From Salaquimonas sp. (GTDB lineage Bacteria; Pseudomonadota; Alphaproteobacteria; Rhizobiales; Rhizobiaceae), in contig JANQQM010000193.1 of assembly GCA_028289365.1 (NCBI GenBank), forward strand, positions 1 to 44,128: 44,128 nucleotides of DNA. Direction: 5' to 3'. Of this stretch, positions 17,197 through 26,056 are shown piece after piece. Both the position numbers and the translations under genes were made by a program. The notes beneath the pieces are model-generated. The model worked only from the letters and a program-made list of their open reading frames with translations. It did not search any database and was not told where the DNA came from. Each line of letters begins with the position of its first letter. The stretch's first letter is position 1.

Positions 17197-17946
17197 TTGG
17201 ATTATCTGCTGATCATCGTTGCTGCCTTTTGCGCCGGCATTCTGAACACCATTGCCGGCGGCGGCACATTCCTTACCTTTCCGGCATTGGTGTTCATCGG
17301 TGTGCCGCCGGTCATCGCCAATGCAACAAGTGCGGTTGCAGTTCTGCCGGGCTATCTTGGAGGCGCCGTTGGATTTCGCCGAGAGATTCGTAGCTTCGAT
17401 CGACGGGTCTTGTTGAAACTGACTATTATCACGCTGATCGGCGGATTGATCGGGTCGCTACTGCTCCTGGTTTCGTCAAACCAGGTGTTTTCCTTCATTG
17501 TCCCGCTCCTGCTGCTGGCGGCCACGTTGACATTCCTCTTCGGCGATCAGATCCGTTCCTGGGCAGCAGACAGGCATCAATCTGTCACGCCATATGGAAC
17601 AGCCGGACTGATGGTGGTGAGCATTTACGGAGGTTATTTCAATGGCGGATTAGGCATCATATTGCTCGCCCTGTTCTCGCTTTGGGGCATGTCGAACATT
17701 CATGTCATGAACGGGCTGAAGACCGGGTTGTCCTTTGTGCTTTCTACCATCTCGGCGGCAGTGTTCATCATTGGTGGCCTGATTGTCTGGAAACCGGCAA
17801 TCATCATGATGATCGCGGCGATCATCGGCGGCTATTGCGGGGCGCCGCTCGCCAGGGCCCTGCCTGCTCATGTCGTTCGATGGTTGATTGCGGCGGTGGG
17901 CTTTTGCATGAGCGCCATTTTCTTTGTGCGTCTTGTCAACGGGTAG
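17197..17946 (+). CDS. TauE/SafE family anion exporter (sulfite exporter type)
   Basis: The 249-residue membrane protein has the TauE/SafE pattern. A first repeat contains FCAGILNTIAGGGTFLTFPALV and a second contains GGYFNGGLGIILLALFSLWG, with about eight hydrophobic segments in all. The family exports sulfite, sulfoacetate or related organic anions. The start is a TTG, because the frame begins at the expected position relative to the conserved N-terminus and no ATG is available nearby; its ribosome-binding site is weak. The gene is divergent from the Ldh2-family dehydrogenase. Confidence 0.88.
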   Translation: MDYLLIIVAAFCAGILNTIAGGGTFLTFPALVFIGVPPVIANATSAVAVLPGYLGGAVGFRREIRSFDRRVLLKLTIITLIGGLIGSLLLLVSSNQVFSFIVPLLLLAATLTFLFGDQIRSWAADRHQSVTPYGTAGLMVVSIYGGYFNGGLGIILLALFSLWGMSNIHVMNGLKTGLSFVLSTISAAVFIIGGLIVWKPAIIMMIAAIIGGYCGAPLARALPAHVVRWLIAAVGFCMSAIFFVRLVNG

Positions 17947-17991
17947 CAGGCGCCTTATTCGAAACCGCCGCACCTGTTGGACAACCGTGGC

Positions 17992-18007
17992 TGTGACATT
18001 TGTCACA
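17992..18007. promoter_or_regulatory. CRP/FNR-superfamily-like binding palindrome
   Basis: TGTGACATTTGTCACA is a perfect inverted repeat that fits the TGTGA-N6-TCACA consensus of CRP-type regulators. A TATCAT -10-like hexamer at 18031-18036 places a start site near 18042. The palindrome would then be centred about 42-43 bp upstream, the class II activator position. The target would be the 41-residue ORF at 18073. Which regulator binds is unknown. Confidence 0.5.
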
Positions 18008-18072
18008 ACATCCCCGGCGACTAGCGCCCATATCATGGTTAAGGCAGCTGAACTGCCTGCAGGAGAAAGACC

Positions 18073-18198
18073 ATGACAAACGAATCATACAACGAAAAAC
18101 GTCACGAACTTGAACACTCCAGTCCTGTTTTCAACACGTTTGCCTCTTCAACCGGCCTGATAGCCCTGGGAATGTTGTTGATCGAACTGGTACTGTAG
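18073..18198 (+). CDS. 41-residue single-pass membrane protein
   Basis: The start is supported by AGGAGAAAG 4-12 nt upstream of the ATG. The product has a hydrophilic N-terminus rich in Asn, Glu and His (MTNESYNEKRHELEHS) and one C-terminal hydrophobic segment (about residues 26-41, STGLIALGMLLIELVL). This is the pattern of a small integral membrane protein or a subunit of a larger complex. A short hairpin, GGCAG/CTGCC at 18043-18057, lies in the leader. The upstream CRP/FNR-like palindrome suggests a regulated gene. I do not recognise the family. Confidence 0.55.
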   Translation: MTNESYNEKRHELEHSSPVFNTFASSTGLIALGMLLIELVL

Positions 18199-18335
18199 AA
18201 AACTCCTAGACCATCTGGCCGTCAGCGTTGGAAAAGCGCGGCGGCCTGTTGTTTTTACATCCCCGAAATATCGCAGGAAGCCATCCCGACCGTGATTGTC
18301 GGCTTTTCAAGAAATTCAAACGAAACGCGGGGAAA

Positions 18336-18412
18336 TGGCGCACCCGGGAAGATTCGAACTCCCGACCCCTAGATTCGTAGTCTAGTGCTCTATCCAGCTG
18401 AGCTACGGGTGC
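18336..18412 (-). tRNA. tRNA-Arg (anticodon ACG)
   Basis: On the minus strand the 77-nt gene folds as a complete cloverleaf. The acceptor stem GCACCCG pairs with CGGGTGC, the D arm is in AGCTCAGCTGGATAGAGC, the anticodon stem CTAGA/TCTAG encloses a CTACGAA loop with anticodon ACG, and the T arm includes GGTTCGAATC-type sequence (TCGGGAGTTCGAATCTTCCC). The 3' CCA is encoded. A34 is expected to be converted to inosine to read CGU, CGC and CGA codons. Apart from this and the small ORF, the interval 17947-18561 holds no other gene I can support. Confidence 0.96.
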
Positions 18413-18561
18413 GCATTGCTGCATCTTGGATCAGCAAGCCAAAGTGCTAAATTCCCTGCAACAGTCCGGCTTGGTAATCGCTTGCTCCGCGAAATGCAAG
18501 GCCTCTTTTGTCACCGATTTGACGGAACTTCTCAGATTGCCGCTGGTTCAGCGCGACAGAT

Positions 18562-20085
18562 TCACGGCAGATCGGCAGCTTCCTGGACCGGCAGCGCCCG
18601 CCGGGGCGCCTTCTTGGGCAGCTTGACCAGGAATACGGTTCCTGCCGAGGATGTTTCCTCGACACTGATTTCGCCGCCATGGGCGCGAACCAGTTCGGCA
18701 GCGATTGCAAGCCCCAGCCCAGTGCCGCCGGTTTTGCTTGACCCGCCAAACGCCGTAAACAACTGCCGCAACGCCGCATCATTGATTCCGGGCCCGGTAT
18801 CGGCAATGCGCAATTTCACCTCATCGTCTTCGACAGCTGCGCTCATTGTTATCCGCGATACCGTGCTGTCATCCGTCGGCAGATCACGCTCCATCGCCTG
18901 CAGCGCGTTACGGCAGAGATTGACCATCACGCGGAACATCTGCTCCGCATCTAGCTCGACTTCCAATTGATCGGGCACTTCATTACGCCAATCGATGGTT
19001 TCCGACTGGTCGAGTCCGAGCAGTTCCGCAACATCATCGGCAATGGCGCGCAATCGATGCGGCCGGCAGGCAGGCGGCGCTTCGACCGCCTTGCCGTAAG
19101 CCAATACCGATTTCGTATAGTCGATCGCCCGATCAATTGAGCGAAGCAGCTTGGGCGCAACGCGCTGTACGGTCGGATCCGGTAATTTCGAGATACGGTC
19201 GGAAAACAACTGCGCCGACGCCAGGATGTTGCGCAGATCATGATTGATTTTCGAGACGGCAAGTCCAAGGTCTGCAAGATGCTGGCGCTGGCGCAACGTA
19301 TTGTGCAGATCCGTTTCGAAGGCGGCCAGGCGCCGCTCGGCAACGCCAATTTCATCCAAACGCCCGGAAGGTTGCAGAATTAGCGCGGCATTGTCCGGTT
19401 CCCTGGAGAACTCCGTCATATTGCTCGAAATACGCCGAACCGGACGCACGATGATCAGATAAAGCGCCAGGATCACCAGCGCAGCGGTTATCAGCGAAAT
19501 CGCCAGTGAAATTAAAAAGACATTTCGGCCATAAATGCGTAATGCCTGTTTCAGACGAGCGTCGCTTTGCACAAGCTCGATCGTTGCATCGCGTGACTTC
19601 ATGGTTCCGAAAACACGGTAGACATGATCTTCGCCGGAAATCAGCATGGATAGCGCAGAGCGTACCGACGAGATCGGATGCATGACGGTCATGTCGATAT
19701 GTTCGTCAATCTCAGCGGGCATGTCCGATTTAGCCATCAGGGTGCTGATCGGTCCGGCACGAATGGCAACCGCCAGTGAACCGGTTGCTTCCAGGATTTG
19801 TTTCTGCGCATCTTCGCTCAGCATCGGGTCGCTATTGTCTAGAAATACGATACTGGCCACCTCGGCAGTATCGAGGTGATTTTGCAGCCAGACATTGCGG
19901 AAATTGGCAACCGACGGGACAAAAATCAGTACTTCCGCGATCATTACGAAGATGATCGTCAGGATCAAAAGCTTGCCTGAGAGGCTTTTCAACAAACCTC
20001 CTTCCGGAGCGGATTTACGACGCACGTTCTTAGAACCGCCTTGACCGTTTTCGTCAGCCGACTGAATTTTTCTTTCCTGATGCAT
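18562..20085 (-). CDS. Membrane-bound sensor histidine kinase
   Basis: The 507-residue kinase has a cytoplasmic N-terminus and a first membrane segment at about residues 37-58. An extracytoplasmic sensor region spans about 60-188 and a second membrane segment about 189-212. A HAMP linker follows (RPVRRISSNM), then an H-box SKINHDLRN with the phospho-accepting His 282. The ATPase domain has N-box NLCRNALQAM (Asn 393), G1 DTGPGIN (429-435) and G2 GGTGLGLA (453-460). No receiver domain is attached and no response regulator gene is in the window, so the partner is elsewhere. The gene follows the flavoprotein gene by 37 bp on the same strand, suggesting one operon. The signal is unknown. Confidence 0.92.
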   Translation of the reverse strand: MHQERKIQSADENGQGGSKNVRRKSAPEGGLLKSLSGKLLILTIIFVMIAEVLIFVPSVANFRNVWLQNHLDTAEVASIVFLDNSDPMLSEDAQKQILEATGSLAVAIRAGPISTLMAKSDMPAEIDEHIDMTVMHPISSVRSALSMLISGEDHVYRVFGTMKSRDATIELVQSDARLKQALRIYGRNVFLISLAISLITAALVILALYLIIVRPVRRISSNMTEFSREPDNAALILQPSGRLDEIGVAERRLAAFETDLHNTLRQRQHLADLGLAVSKINHDLRNILASAQLFSDRISKLPDPTVQRVAPKLLRSIDRAIDYTKSVLAYGKAVEAPPACRPHRLRAIADDVAELLGLDQSETIDWRNEVPDQLEVELDAEQMFRVMVNLCRNALQAMERDLPTDDSTVSRITMSAAVEDDEVKLRIADTGPGINDAALRQLFTAFGGSSKTGGTGLGLAIAAELVRAHGGEISVEETSSAGTVFLVKLPKKAPRRALPVQEAADLP

Positions 20086-20122
20086 CAGCTTTCTACGCTT
20101 TTGCCTGTCATTTGGACCAATA

Positions 20123-21559
20123 TTAGCCGAATTTTCTCAAAAATCCGATTATTGATCTGATCATTGGCTTGCGCGCAAGCGGCGCATAATAGGTCACTGC
20201 TGCACGCCGGCCAATTTCCGAATAGGTCGGATAAGGGGCTACATAAGCAGTAATGTCGCCGATTTTTAGCTTTTTTGTGATTGCAAGCGTCCACATATGG
20301 ATCATTTCGCCTGCATTTGCGCCGACAATCGAAGTCCCCAGGATCAGGCCGCGGCGGTCGGTAATGATCTTGATCATGCCGATCGTATTACGTTCTGCCT
20401 GGGCCCGGTCATTTTCATGGTAAGGCCAGCGAAGCACATTGATGGTCCCATATCGCTTGCGGGCGGCTTCCTCATCCATGCCGACCTGGGCAAGTTCAGG
20501 ATCGGTAAAGGTAACCCAGGGGATCACGTTGTGATTGACTGATCCGCCAACCCGAAACAGGATTGACCGGATGACCTGACCGGCATGGTATCCGGCGACA
20601 TGGGTAAACTGCAGAGCTCCGGCCACATCACCAATGGCATATACGCGGCGATTCGACGTTCTGAGTTTAGAATTTACCTTGATCCCTTTCCGGTCAAATT
20701 TGATCCGGGCACCTTCCAGATTCAGATCATCAATGTTCGGCGCCCGCCCAGTGGCAACTAGAATATCCGAACCCTGGATCTCGCGCGGGCCGTCCTCTGT
20801 CTCGATGTGAACAGAAACGTTCTTGTTGCCGCGCTTTGCCACTTGCGTAACCTGGGCACCTTCCAGGATTTCTATCCCTTCAGCACGTAGCTTATCCAGC
20901 ACGATACCGGAGGTCTCGGGATCATCCTTCCCAAGTGCCTTCAAGCCTTCAACCACAGTGACCCTGGAGCCTAGCCGGTGATGCGCTTGTGCCATTTCCA
21001 TCCCGATCGGCCCGCCGCCAATAACGATCAGATGTGGAAGTTTGCGACGGTTTTCGAAGATGGTTTCATTGGTGAAGTAGTCCGTTTCATCCAGTCCGGT
21101 AATCGGCGGCACGAAGGGAGAAGACCCGGTCGCGACAACATATCGTCTCGCGCGGATCTGGTAGTCGCCCGCCTCAATCATATTTTTGTTGACAAATGTT
21201 GCGGTCTCGCGAATGACCGTTACGCCCATCGCGGTAAATCGCTCCTCGGAATCATTGGGTGCAATCAACGCAATGACCGATTTGACGTGGGAATTGACGC
21301 TGCGCATGTCGATTTTGGGTTCTTCACCCGTCCCGACACCAAAATTGACCGCTTCGCGCATCGCCTTTGCCTGTTTGGCCGCGCCCAGCAGCGCCTTGGA
21401 CGGCACGCAACCATAATTCAGGCAATCGCCACCCATTTCTCCCTTTTCGATCAGCACGACATGGACACCCAGTGCCGCGGCTGCCGCGGCGACACTCAAA
21501 CCGCCGGACCCAGCGCCAATTACGCAAATATCTGGTTTAATGATTGTCGGCATCGTCAT
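20123..21559 (-). CDS. MerA/Lpd-like FAD-dependent pyridine nucleotide-disulfide oxidoreductase
   Basis: The 478-residue flavoprotein has an FAD-binding GAGSGG near residue 15 and a redox-active disulfide in GGDCLNYGCVPSK (Cys 46, Cys 51). An NAD(P)-binding VIGGGPIGMEMAQ, ATGRAPN and a second FAD contact AIGDVAG follow, then the dimerisation domain. In dihydrolipoamide dehydrogenase the active-site base is the His of an HPT...E motif; here the equivalent is YPTYSE (Tyr 443, Glu 448), so it is not a standard Lpd. It also lacks the N-terminal metal-binding domain and C-terminal Cys pair of mercuric reductase. Members paired with TVP38/TMEM64 proteins, as here, are widespread but functionally undefined. 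The true electron acceptor is unknown. Confidence 0.88.
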   Translation of the reverse strand: MTMPTIIKPDICVIGAGSGGLSVAAAAAALGVHVVLIEKGEMGGDCLNYGCVPSKALLGAAKQAKAMREAVNFGVGTGEEPKIDMRSVNSHVKSVIALIAPNDSEERFTAMGVTVIRETATFVNKNMIEAGDYQIRARRYVVATGSSPFVPPITGLDETDYFTNETIFENRRKLPHLIVIGGGPIGMEMAQAHHRLGSRVTVVEGLKALGKDDPETSGIVLDKLRAEGIEILEGAQVTQVAKRGNKNVSVHIETEDGPREIQGSDILVATGRAPNIDDLNLEGARIKFDRKGIKVNSKLRTSNRRVYAIGDVAGALQFTHVAGYHAGQVIRSILFRVGGSVNHNVIPWVTFTDPELAQVGMDEEAARKRYGTINVLRWPYHENDRAQAERNTIGMIKIITDRRGLILGTSIVGANAGEMIHMWTLAITKKLKIGDITAYVAPYPTYSEIGRRAAVTYYAPLARKPMIRSIIGFLRKFG

Positions 21560-21662
21560 TTCCTGGAGGGTTAGCTAAGAAACAGAATGATATGGTCTGC
21601 CATTGCAATGCCTGGCGCAATTGGTTGACCATGCGAGGTTCAATTCGTCAAGTTGTGCAAAA

Positions 21663-22463
21663 TCAGGACGGATCGGCAGGCTTGGCGGTCCAAAACTTGC
21701 GGATGACTATCGGTAGGATCGAGATTGCCGCAAGACCCAGCATCGCCCAGATGATTTGCGGCGTGACGAGGCTGGAGGGGTCGATCTCGCAGGTTCCCGC
21801 ATCTGCGCAGCCGGGATTTGCCGCCTCCTGTGCTTCAATGACACTGCCAAGACCCGCTCCGACAAAGGAATAGGCAAAGGTGCCGGGGATAATCCCGAGG
21901 AAAGTCGCGATGGCGTAGGGCAGCAATCTCACATTCAGCAGTGCCGGCACAATATTGACTACCCAGAAGGGAAAGATCGGCGTTAGGCGGATCATCAGGA
22001 GATAGTTGAAAGCGTCGCGATTGAAGCCGTCCACCATCTTTGAAACGAAGGGGCCAGCTTTCTTCGCCAGAAAATCACCGAAAGAAGATCGCGCAATGGA
22101 AAAGATGATGACTGAGCCGGCGGTCGCAGCAAAGACCGTGAGAATACCGCCGGCAAGGCCGCCAAACACGAAACCGGCGGCAACGGTCAAAAGCGAGGCA
22201 CCCGGAAAGGAGACCGCGACCAGCGCGGTGTAGATCACCGCATATATCGCCATGGCAAAAAACTGATGGTCATGCGCATAGCTGGCCAGTTCTTCGCGGT
22301 TCATGATCAGATTGGAAAGGGAGAAATACTCAAACCAGCCCGCCAGCCAGGCAGTGACAAGCAACAACACGACAACAACAGCAGGTATATACCGCTTTGT
22401 CCGCCCGATCAGGTCGTTTGGCGCTGCCTTTTCTGTGCTTGTCTCGTTCATCCCTACGCTCAT
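21663..22463 (-). CDS. TVP38/TMEM64 family membrane protein
   Basis: The 266-residue protein has the VTT (SNARE-associated/DedA-like) domain. After a first membrane segment (about 28-48) comes SFPGASLLTVAAGFVFGGLAGGILTVFAATAGS with the re-entrant-helix signature. FLIRLTPIFPFWVVN-type sequence (about 150-165) and GIIPGTFAYSFVGAGLG follow, with a final C-terminal helix. Related proteins act in lipid scrambling or membrane homeostasis, but bacterial functions are poorly defined. The gene is the first of a same-strand run with the MerA/Lpd-like flavoprotein (103 bp downstream) and a histidine kinase. It is divergent from rpmH. Confidence 0.88.
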   Translation of the reverse strand: MSVGMNETSTEKAAPNDLIGRTKRYIPAVVVVLLLVTAWLAGWFEYFSLSNLIMNREELASYAHDHQFFAMAIYAVIYTALVAVSFPGASLLTVAAGFVFGGLAGGILTVFAATAGSVIIFSIARSSFGDFLAKKAGPFVSKMVDGFNRDAFNYLLMIRLTPIFPFWVVNIVPALLNVRLLPYAIATFLGIIPGTFAYSFVGAGLGSVIEAQEAANPGCADAGTCEIDPSSLVTPQIIWAMLGLAAISILPIVIRKFWTAKPADPS

Positions 22464-22687
22464 CTTTCGGCTCCAACGTTTGTGCGGGAAACCCGCCTGA
22501 GACGTTCAAATGCCCATTGCCGGAACCAATCGCAATCGCTGAGGGGTCAATCTCACGCTGGATTGACATGGAACCAAATCCCGCTCACATTTAGGTTATC
22601 TGTCCTGAGAGCAGTTTCCCGCCGAAATATTGATATTCCAATAACCAGCGAAACTGCTGAAAATTCGCTGTTACAGGCGCTCCGCAA

Positions 22688-22716
22688 TTGACAGGCAGGG
22701 GCGTTGTTTCTATAAG
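22688..22716 (+). promoter_or_regulatory. Sigma-70 promoter of rpmH-rnpA-yidC-yihA
   Basis: TTGACA (22688-22693) and TATAAG (22711-22716) are separated by exactly 17 bp, a near-consensus housekeeping promoter. The predicted start near 22723 gives an rpmH leader of about 180 nt in which I see no gene. The other part of the 439-bp gap (22464-22687) holds a small GCGGG/CCCGC hairpin near 22482-22496 and nothing else I can assign. Confidence 0.8.
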
Positions 22717-22902
22717 CGCGCAACGATCGGGTTCACGGTTCCCGCGCGGCAAAAATGCGTGAAATTTCGCGATTGCCAGGCCCTGTTATCCAGTTTCGTG
22801 AATATGGCCGAAAGATCGGGAACAGGATCTCGCAGGAACATGGTTCCCCGTTTCGAATATCTAGAATTTGAGGGTCCGCGCCGGAAGGCCGGATAATTGA
22901 AC

Positions 22903-23037
22903 ATGAAGCGTACATATCAGCCAAGCAAGCTTGTTCGCAAACGGCGACATGGTTTTCGCAGCCGTATGGCAACAAAGGGTGGGCGCAAGGTAGTTGCCTC
23001 GCGCCGGGCACGCAGAAGGCAAAAACTCTCTGCGTGA
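22903..23037 (+). CDS. rpmH: 50S ribosomal protein L34
   Basis: The 44-residue product, starting [18 protein letters not shown], is the very basic L34 of the large ribosomal subunit. It has the conserved [14 protein letters not shown] core and an Arg/Lys-rich C-terminus. Length is exact for the family. It is the first gene of the conserved rpmH-rnpA-yidC-yihA cluster and is read from the strong promoter at 22688-22716. Confidence 0.97.
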   Translation: MKRTYQPSKLVRKRRHGFRSRMATKGGRKVVASRRARRRQKLSA

Positions 23038-23083
23038 CAAGGGCTAAGACCTGCACGGTAATTTGCGGAGCCGCTTGAAATAG

Positions 23084-23545
23084 ATGAACGGCACCTTGAT
23101 TAAGCGAAGTTTCACAACTCATCCGGAGCGTTTGAAAAAGCGCTCTGAGTTTTTGTTGATGCGTGGAGCAAAGCGTTTCAATTCTGCCAGTTTTATCATG
23201 CAGGCGCGCTGTCGCAAGGAACATGAAATTTCAAGCCAGGCATCCCGGTTTGGTTTCACAGTGACCCGGAAAACCGGAAACGCAGTTCAGCGAAATCGCA
23301 TCAAGCGCAGATTGCGCGATGCCGTGCGTCATGTTGCTGCAGAACATGCACGGCTCGAGCATGATTATGTTATTGTTGCCAAGGCGAGCGCTTTGACCCA
23401 GCCATTTGGCGATTTGAAGCGTGAATTGACGCGCGGACTTGGCAAGATCGGTTTGCCGCACAGAAACAAAATGGCCAAACTAGGCGAAAATTCGGAACGT
23501 CATGCGGCAGAAGCGCCCGGCACACGCGCAGGAAAACGGACCTAA
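23084..23545 (+). CDS. rnpA: Ribonuclease P protein component
   Basis: RnpA assists the catalytic RNase P RNA in tRNA 5' maturation. The 153-residue protein has the RNR signature region NAVQRNRIKRRLRDAVR, preceded by RFGFTVTRKTG. It is longer than the usual 115-125 residues because of an N-terminal stretch of about 12 residues and a hydrophilic C-terminal tail after KIGLPHRN. Its stop codon overlaps the yidC start by one base (TAATG), giving translational coupling. Confidence 0.95.
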   Translation: MNGTLIKRSFTTHPERLKKRSEFLLMRGAKRFNSASFIMQARCRKEHEISSQASRFGFTVTRKTGNAVQRNRIKRRLRDAVRHVAAEHARLEHDYVIVAKASALTQPFGDLKRELTRGLGKIGLPHRNKMAKLGENSERHAAEAPGTRAGKRT

Positions 23546-25377
23546 TGGATAATTCACGCAACACATTTCTTGCCATAGCCTTGTCGATTGTCGTGATCCT
23601 TGCCTGGCAATTCCTCTACATCACACCTAAAATGGAAGAAGAGCGCCGCGCCGCTGAAATACAGCGTCAGCAGGCAGAGCAGACACAGCAGGCTACCCCG
23701 GCACAGCCTTCCGAGGGCACCTCCGACATCCCGGTCGCCCAAAGCACCGGTAATACCAGCGCGGCCAATGTGCCTGGATCCGCAAGTGATGTGCCAGGTT
23801 CCCAGGCCCTGACCCGCGCCTCCGCACTGGCCAAGGATGCCCGCATATCAATTGAGAGTTCCCGCCTGACTGGTTCGCTGAATCTGAAGGGCGCCCGTGT
23901 CGACGATTTGCGATTGAAGGGCTATCGCGTCACGATCGACAAGGACAGCCCGCTGGTAACCCTGTTCTCGCCTGCTACATTGACCGATGGTTACTTTGCT
24001 GAATTTGGATATGTTGGGTCTGATAGTTCTGGTGAAGTGCCCGGCGCCGATACGGTATGGTCGGTACTATCAGGTTCGACACTGACACCTTCGACACCGG
24101 TCACCTTGACCTGGACAAACGACCGCAACGTTACCTTCAACCGTACCATCAGCGTCGATGAGAACTACCTGTTTACCTATATCGATGGCGTGGTGAACAA
24201 TTCAGATGCCCAGGTGACCATGTCGCCCTATGGCCGGGTTACCCGTTTCTCCAAGCCTGTCAATCAATCCACCTTCGTTTTGCATGAGGGCATGATCGGA
24301 TTTTTCGGCGAAGAGGGCCTTGAGCAGATTACCTATGCCGACATGGAGGACGAGCCCAGCTTCACCATAGATAATGCCGACACCGGCTGGCTGGGCATTA
24401 CCGATAAATACTGGGCTGCGGCCCTTGCCCCGCGCGGCGCCTTCAAGCCCCGTTTTTCCTATTTCCAGGATGGCAGGCCCCGCTTCCAGTCCGATTTTCT
24501 TTCCGGCGCGATTTCCATTCCAGCCGGCGGAACCGCTGAAAACAAACAGCTACTGTTTGCCGGTGCTAAGGTAGTCGATGTCATCGATGACTATGAAACC
24601 ACCCACGAAATCACCAGTTTCGAGCTCCTGATCGACTGGGGCTGGTTTTATTTCCTGACCAAACCGACCTTCTATCTGCTGGACTGGTTGTACAAGCTGT
24701 TCGGGAACTTCGGTGTGGCCATCCTTGCCGGTACCGTCTTAATCAAGATTGCGCTCTTTCCGTTGGCAAACATGTCTTACAAATCCATGGCCAACATGAA
24801 GAAGCTGCAACCCGAAATGACAGCATTGCGAGAGCGCCTTGGCGATGACAAGGTCAAGCTGCAACAGGAAATGATGGCGCTCTACAAGAAGGAGAAAATC
24901 AATCCTGCAGCCGGTTGTTGGCCGATGCTCGTGCAGATTCCGATCTTCTTTGCGCTCTATAAGGTCCTCTATATCACCATCGAAATGCGCCACGCGCCGT
25001 TTTTCGGCTGGATTCAGGACTTGGCTGCCCCTGATCCGACGACGATTTTCAACCTGTTTGGCCTGCTGCCATATGATGTTCCGTACTTCTTGATGATCGG
25101 CGTCTGGCCGCTGATCATGGGCCTGACAATGTTCCTGCAAATGCAGATGAACCCGACGCCGCCTGACCCGACACAGGCGATGATCTTCAAATGGATGCCT
25201 GTCGTGTTCACCTTCATGCTGGCAACCTTCCCGGCAGGTCTGGTGATTTACTGGGCCTGGAACAACACGCTTTCGATTATCCAGCAAGGCGTGATCATGA
25301 AGCGCCAAGGTGTGAAAGTGGAGTTGTGGGACAATCTGCAGGCATTGTTCCGTAAAAAACCAAATCCGGCCGAATGA
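23545..25377 (+). CDS. yidC: Membrane protein insertase YidC
   Basis: YidC inserts and folds inner-membrane proteins, alone or with SecYEG. The 610-residue protein has the Gram-negative layout. There is an N-terminal membrane anchor (about residues 7-25), a Gln/Ala/Ser-rich linker (30-90) and a large periplasmic beta domain to about 350. The conserved five-helix insertase core follows, with the first core helix in [19 protein letters not shown], the cytoplasmic hairpin [18 protein letters not shown], and [18 protein letters not shown]. The C-terminus is short and basic. The gene overlaps rnpA by 1 base and yihA by 4 bases (ATGA). Confidence 0.97.
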   Translation: MDNSRNTFLAIALSIVVILAWQFLYITPKMEEERRAAEIQRQQAEQTQQATPAQPSEGTSDIPVAQSTGNTSAANVPGSASDVPGSQALTRASALAKDARISIESSRLTGSLNLKGARVDDLRLKGYRVTIDKDSPLVTLFSPATLTDGYFAEFGYVGSDSSGEVPGADTVWSVLSGSTLTPSTPVTLTWTNDRNVTFNRTISVDENYLFTYIDGVVNNSDAQVTMSPYGRVTRFSKPVNQSTFVLHEGMIGFFGEEGLEQITYADMEDEPSFTIDNADTGWLGITDKYWAAALAPRGAFKPRFSYFQDGRPRFQSDFLSGAISIPAGGTAENKQLLFAGAKVVDVIDDYETTHEITSFELLIDWGWFYFLTKPTFYLLDWLYKLFGNFGVAILAGTVLIKIALFPLANMSYKSMANMKKLQPEMTALRERLGDDKVKLQQEMMALYKKEKINPAAGCWPMLVQIPIFFALYKVLYITIEMRHAPFFGWIQDLAAPDPTTIFNLFGLLPYDVPYFLMIGVWPLIMGLTMFLQMQMNPTPPDPTQAMIFKWMPVVFTFMLATFPAGLVIYWAWNNTLSIIQQGVIMKRQGVKVELWDNLQALFRKKPNPAE

Positions 25378-26045
25378 CGTCAGAAGAGCGGGCACGGGAT
25401 GCGGCTCTGGAAAGGGGCAGGGTATTCTTTGCCAGACCCTGGGCGTTCTTGCTCGGCGCGCCGTCAGCAAAATTCCTGCCATCTGAAGGCCCGACCGAAA
25501 TCGCCTTTGCAGGGCGTTCAAATGTCGGAAAATCTTCGCTTATCAATGCGCTGACTGCGCAGAAGGCGCTGGCGAGAACCTCAAATACACCGGGCCGTAC
25601 CCAGGAACTGAACTTTTTCGTGCCGCAGGAACATGCCGGCGAACCGGATGATCTTCCACCCCTGGCGATCGTGGATATGCCTGGCTATGGATTTGCAAAG
25701 GCTCCTAAATCGCAGGTCGATGCTTGGACAAAACTGGTGTTCGATTATCTGCGCGGACGCTCGACCCTGAAACGCGTCTATGTCCTGATAGATGCCCGCC
25801 ATGGGCTCAAGAACAACGATATCGAAGTTCTTGACCTGTTGGATAAGGCCGCCGTCTCCTACCAGATTGTCCTGACCAAATCAGACAAGATTAAACCGCC
25901 GGCACTTGAAAAATTGCTGGTGGCAACCGAACTTGCCATCTCCAAACGCGCCGCTGCCTATCCGCAGGTCATCGCGACATCATCGGAAAAGTCACAAGGA
26001 ATTTCCGAATTGAGAGCAGCAATTCTCGCGGCTGCAGGAATTTGA
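25374..26045 (+). CDS. yihA: Ribosome biogenesis GTP-binding protein YihA/EngB
   Basis: The 223-residue TRAFAC-class GTPase acts in large-subunit assembly. Motifs are G1 [15 protein letters not shown]2 in [14 protein letters not shown]3 [12 protein letters not shown]4 TKSDK and a G5-like ATSSEKSQG. The N-terminal 40 residues are a family-typical extension. The start ATG overlaps the yidC stop (ATGA), so expression is coupled. It converges with the 2-hydroxyacid dehydrogenase gene, 11 bp away. Confidence 0.95.
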   Translation: MTSEERARDAALERGRVFFARPWAFLLGAPSAKFLPSEGPTEIAFAGRSNVGKSSLINALTAQKALARTSNTPGRTQELNFFVPQEHAGEPDDLPPLAIVDMPGYGFAKAPKSQVDAWTKLVFDYLRGRSTLKRVYVLIDARHGLKNNDIEVLDLLDKAAVSYQIVLTKSDKIKPPALEKLLVATELAISKRAAAYPQVIATSSEKSQGISELRAAILAAAGI

Positions 26046-26056
26046 CGGTATCCAGC

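Noticed and set aside
22780-22800. DnaA-box-like TTATCCAG near rpmH
   Set aside because: It is a single imperfect match without clustering or AT-rich unwinding region, and alphaproteobacterial origins are not normally beside rpmH.
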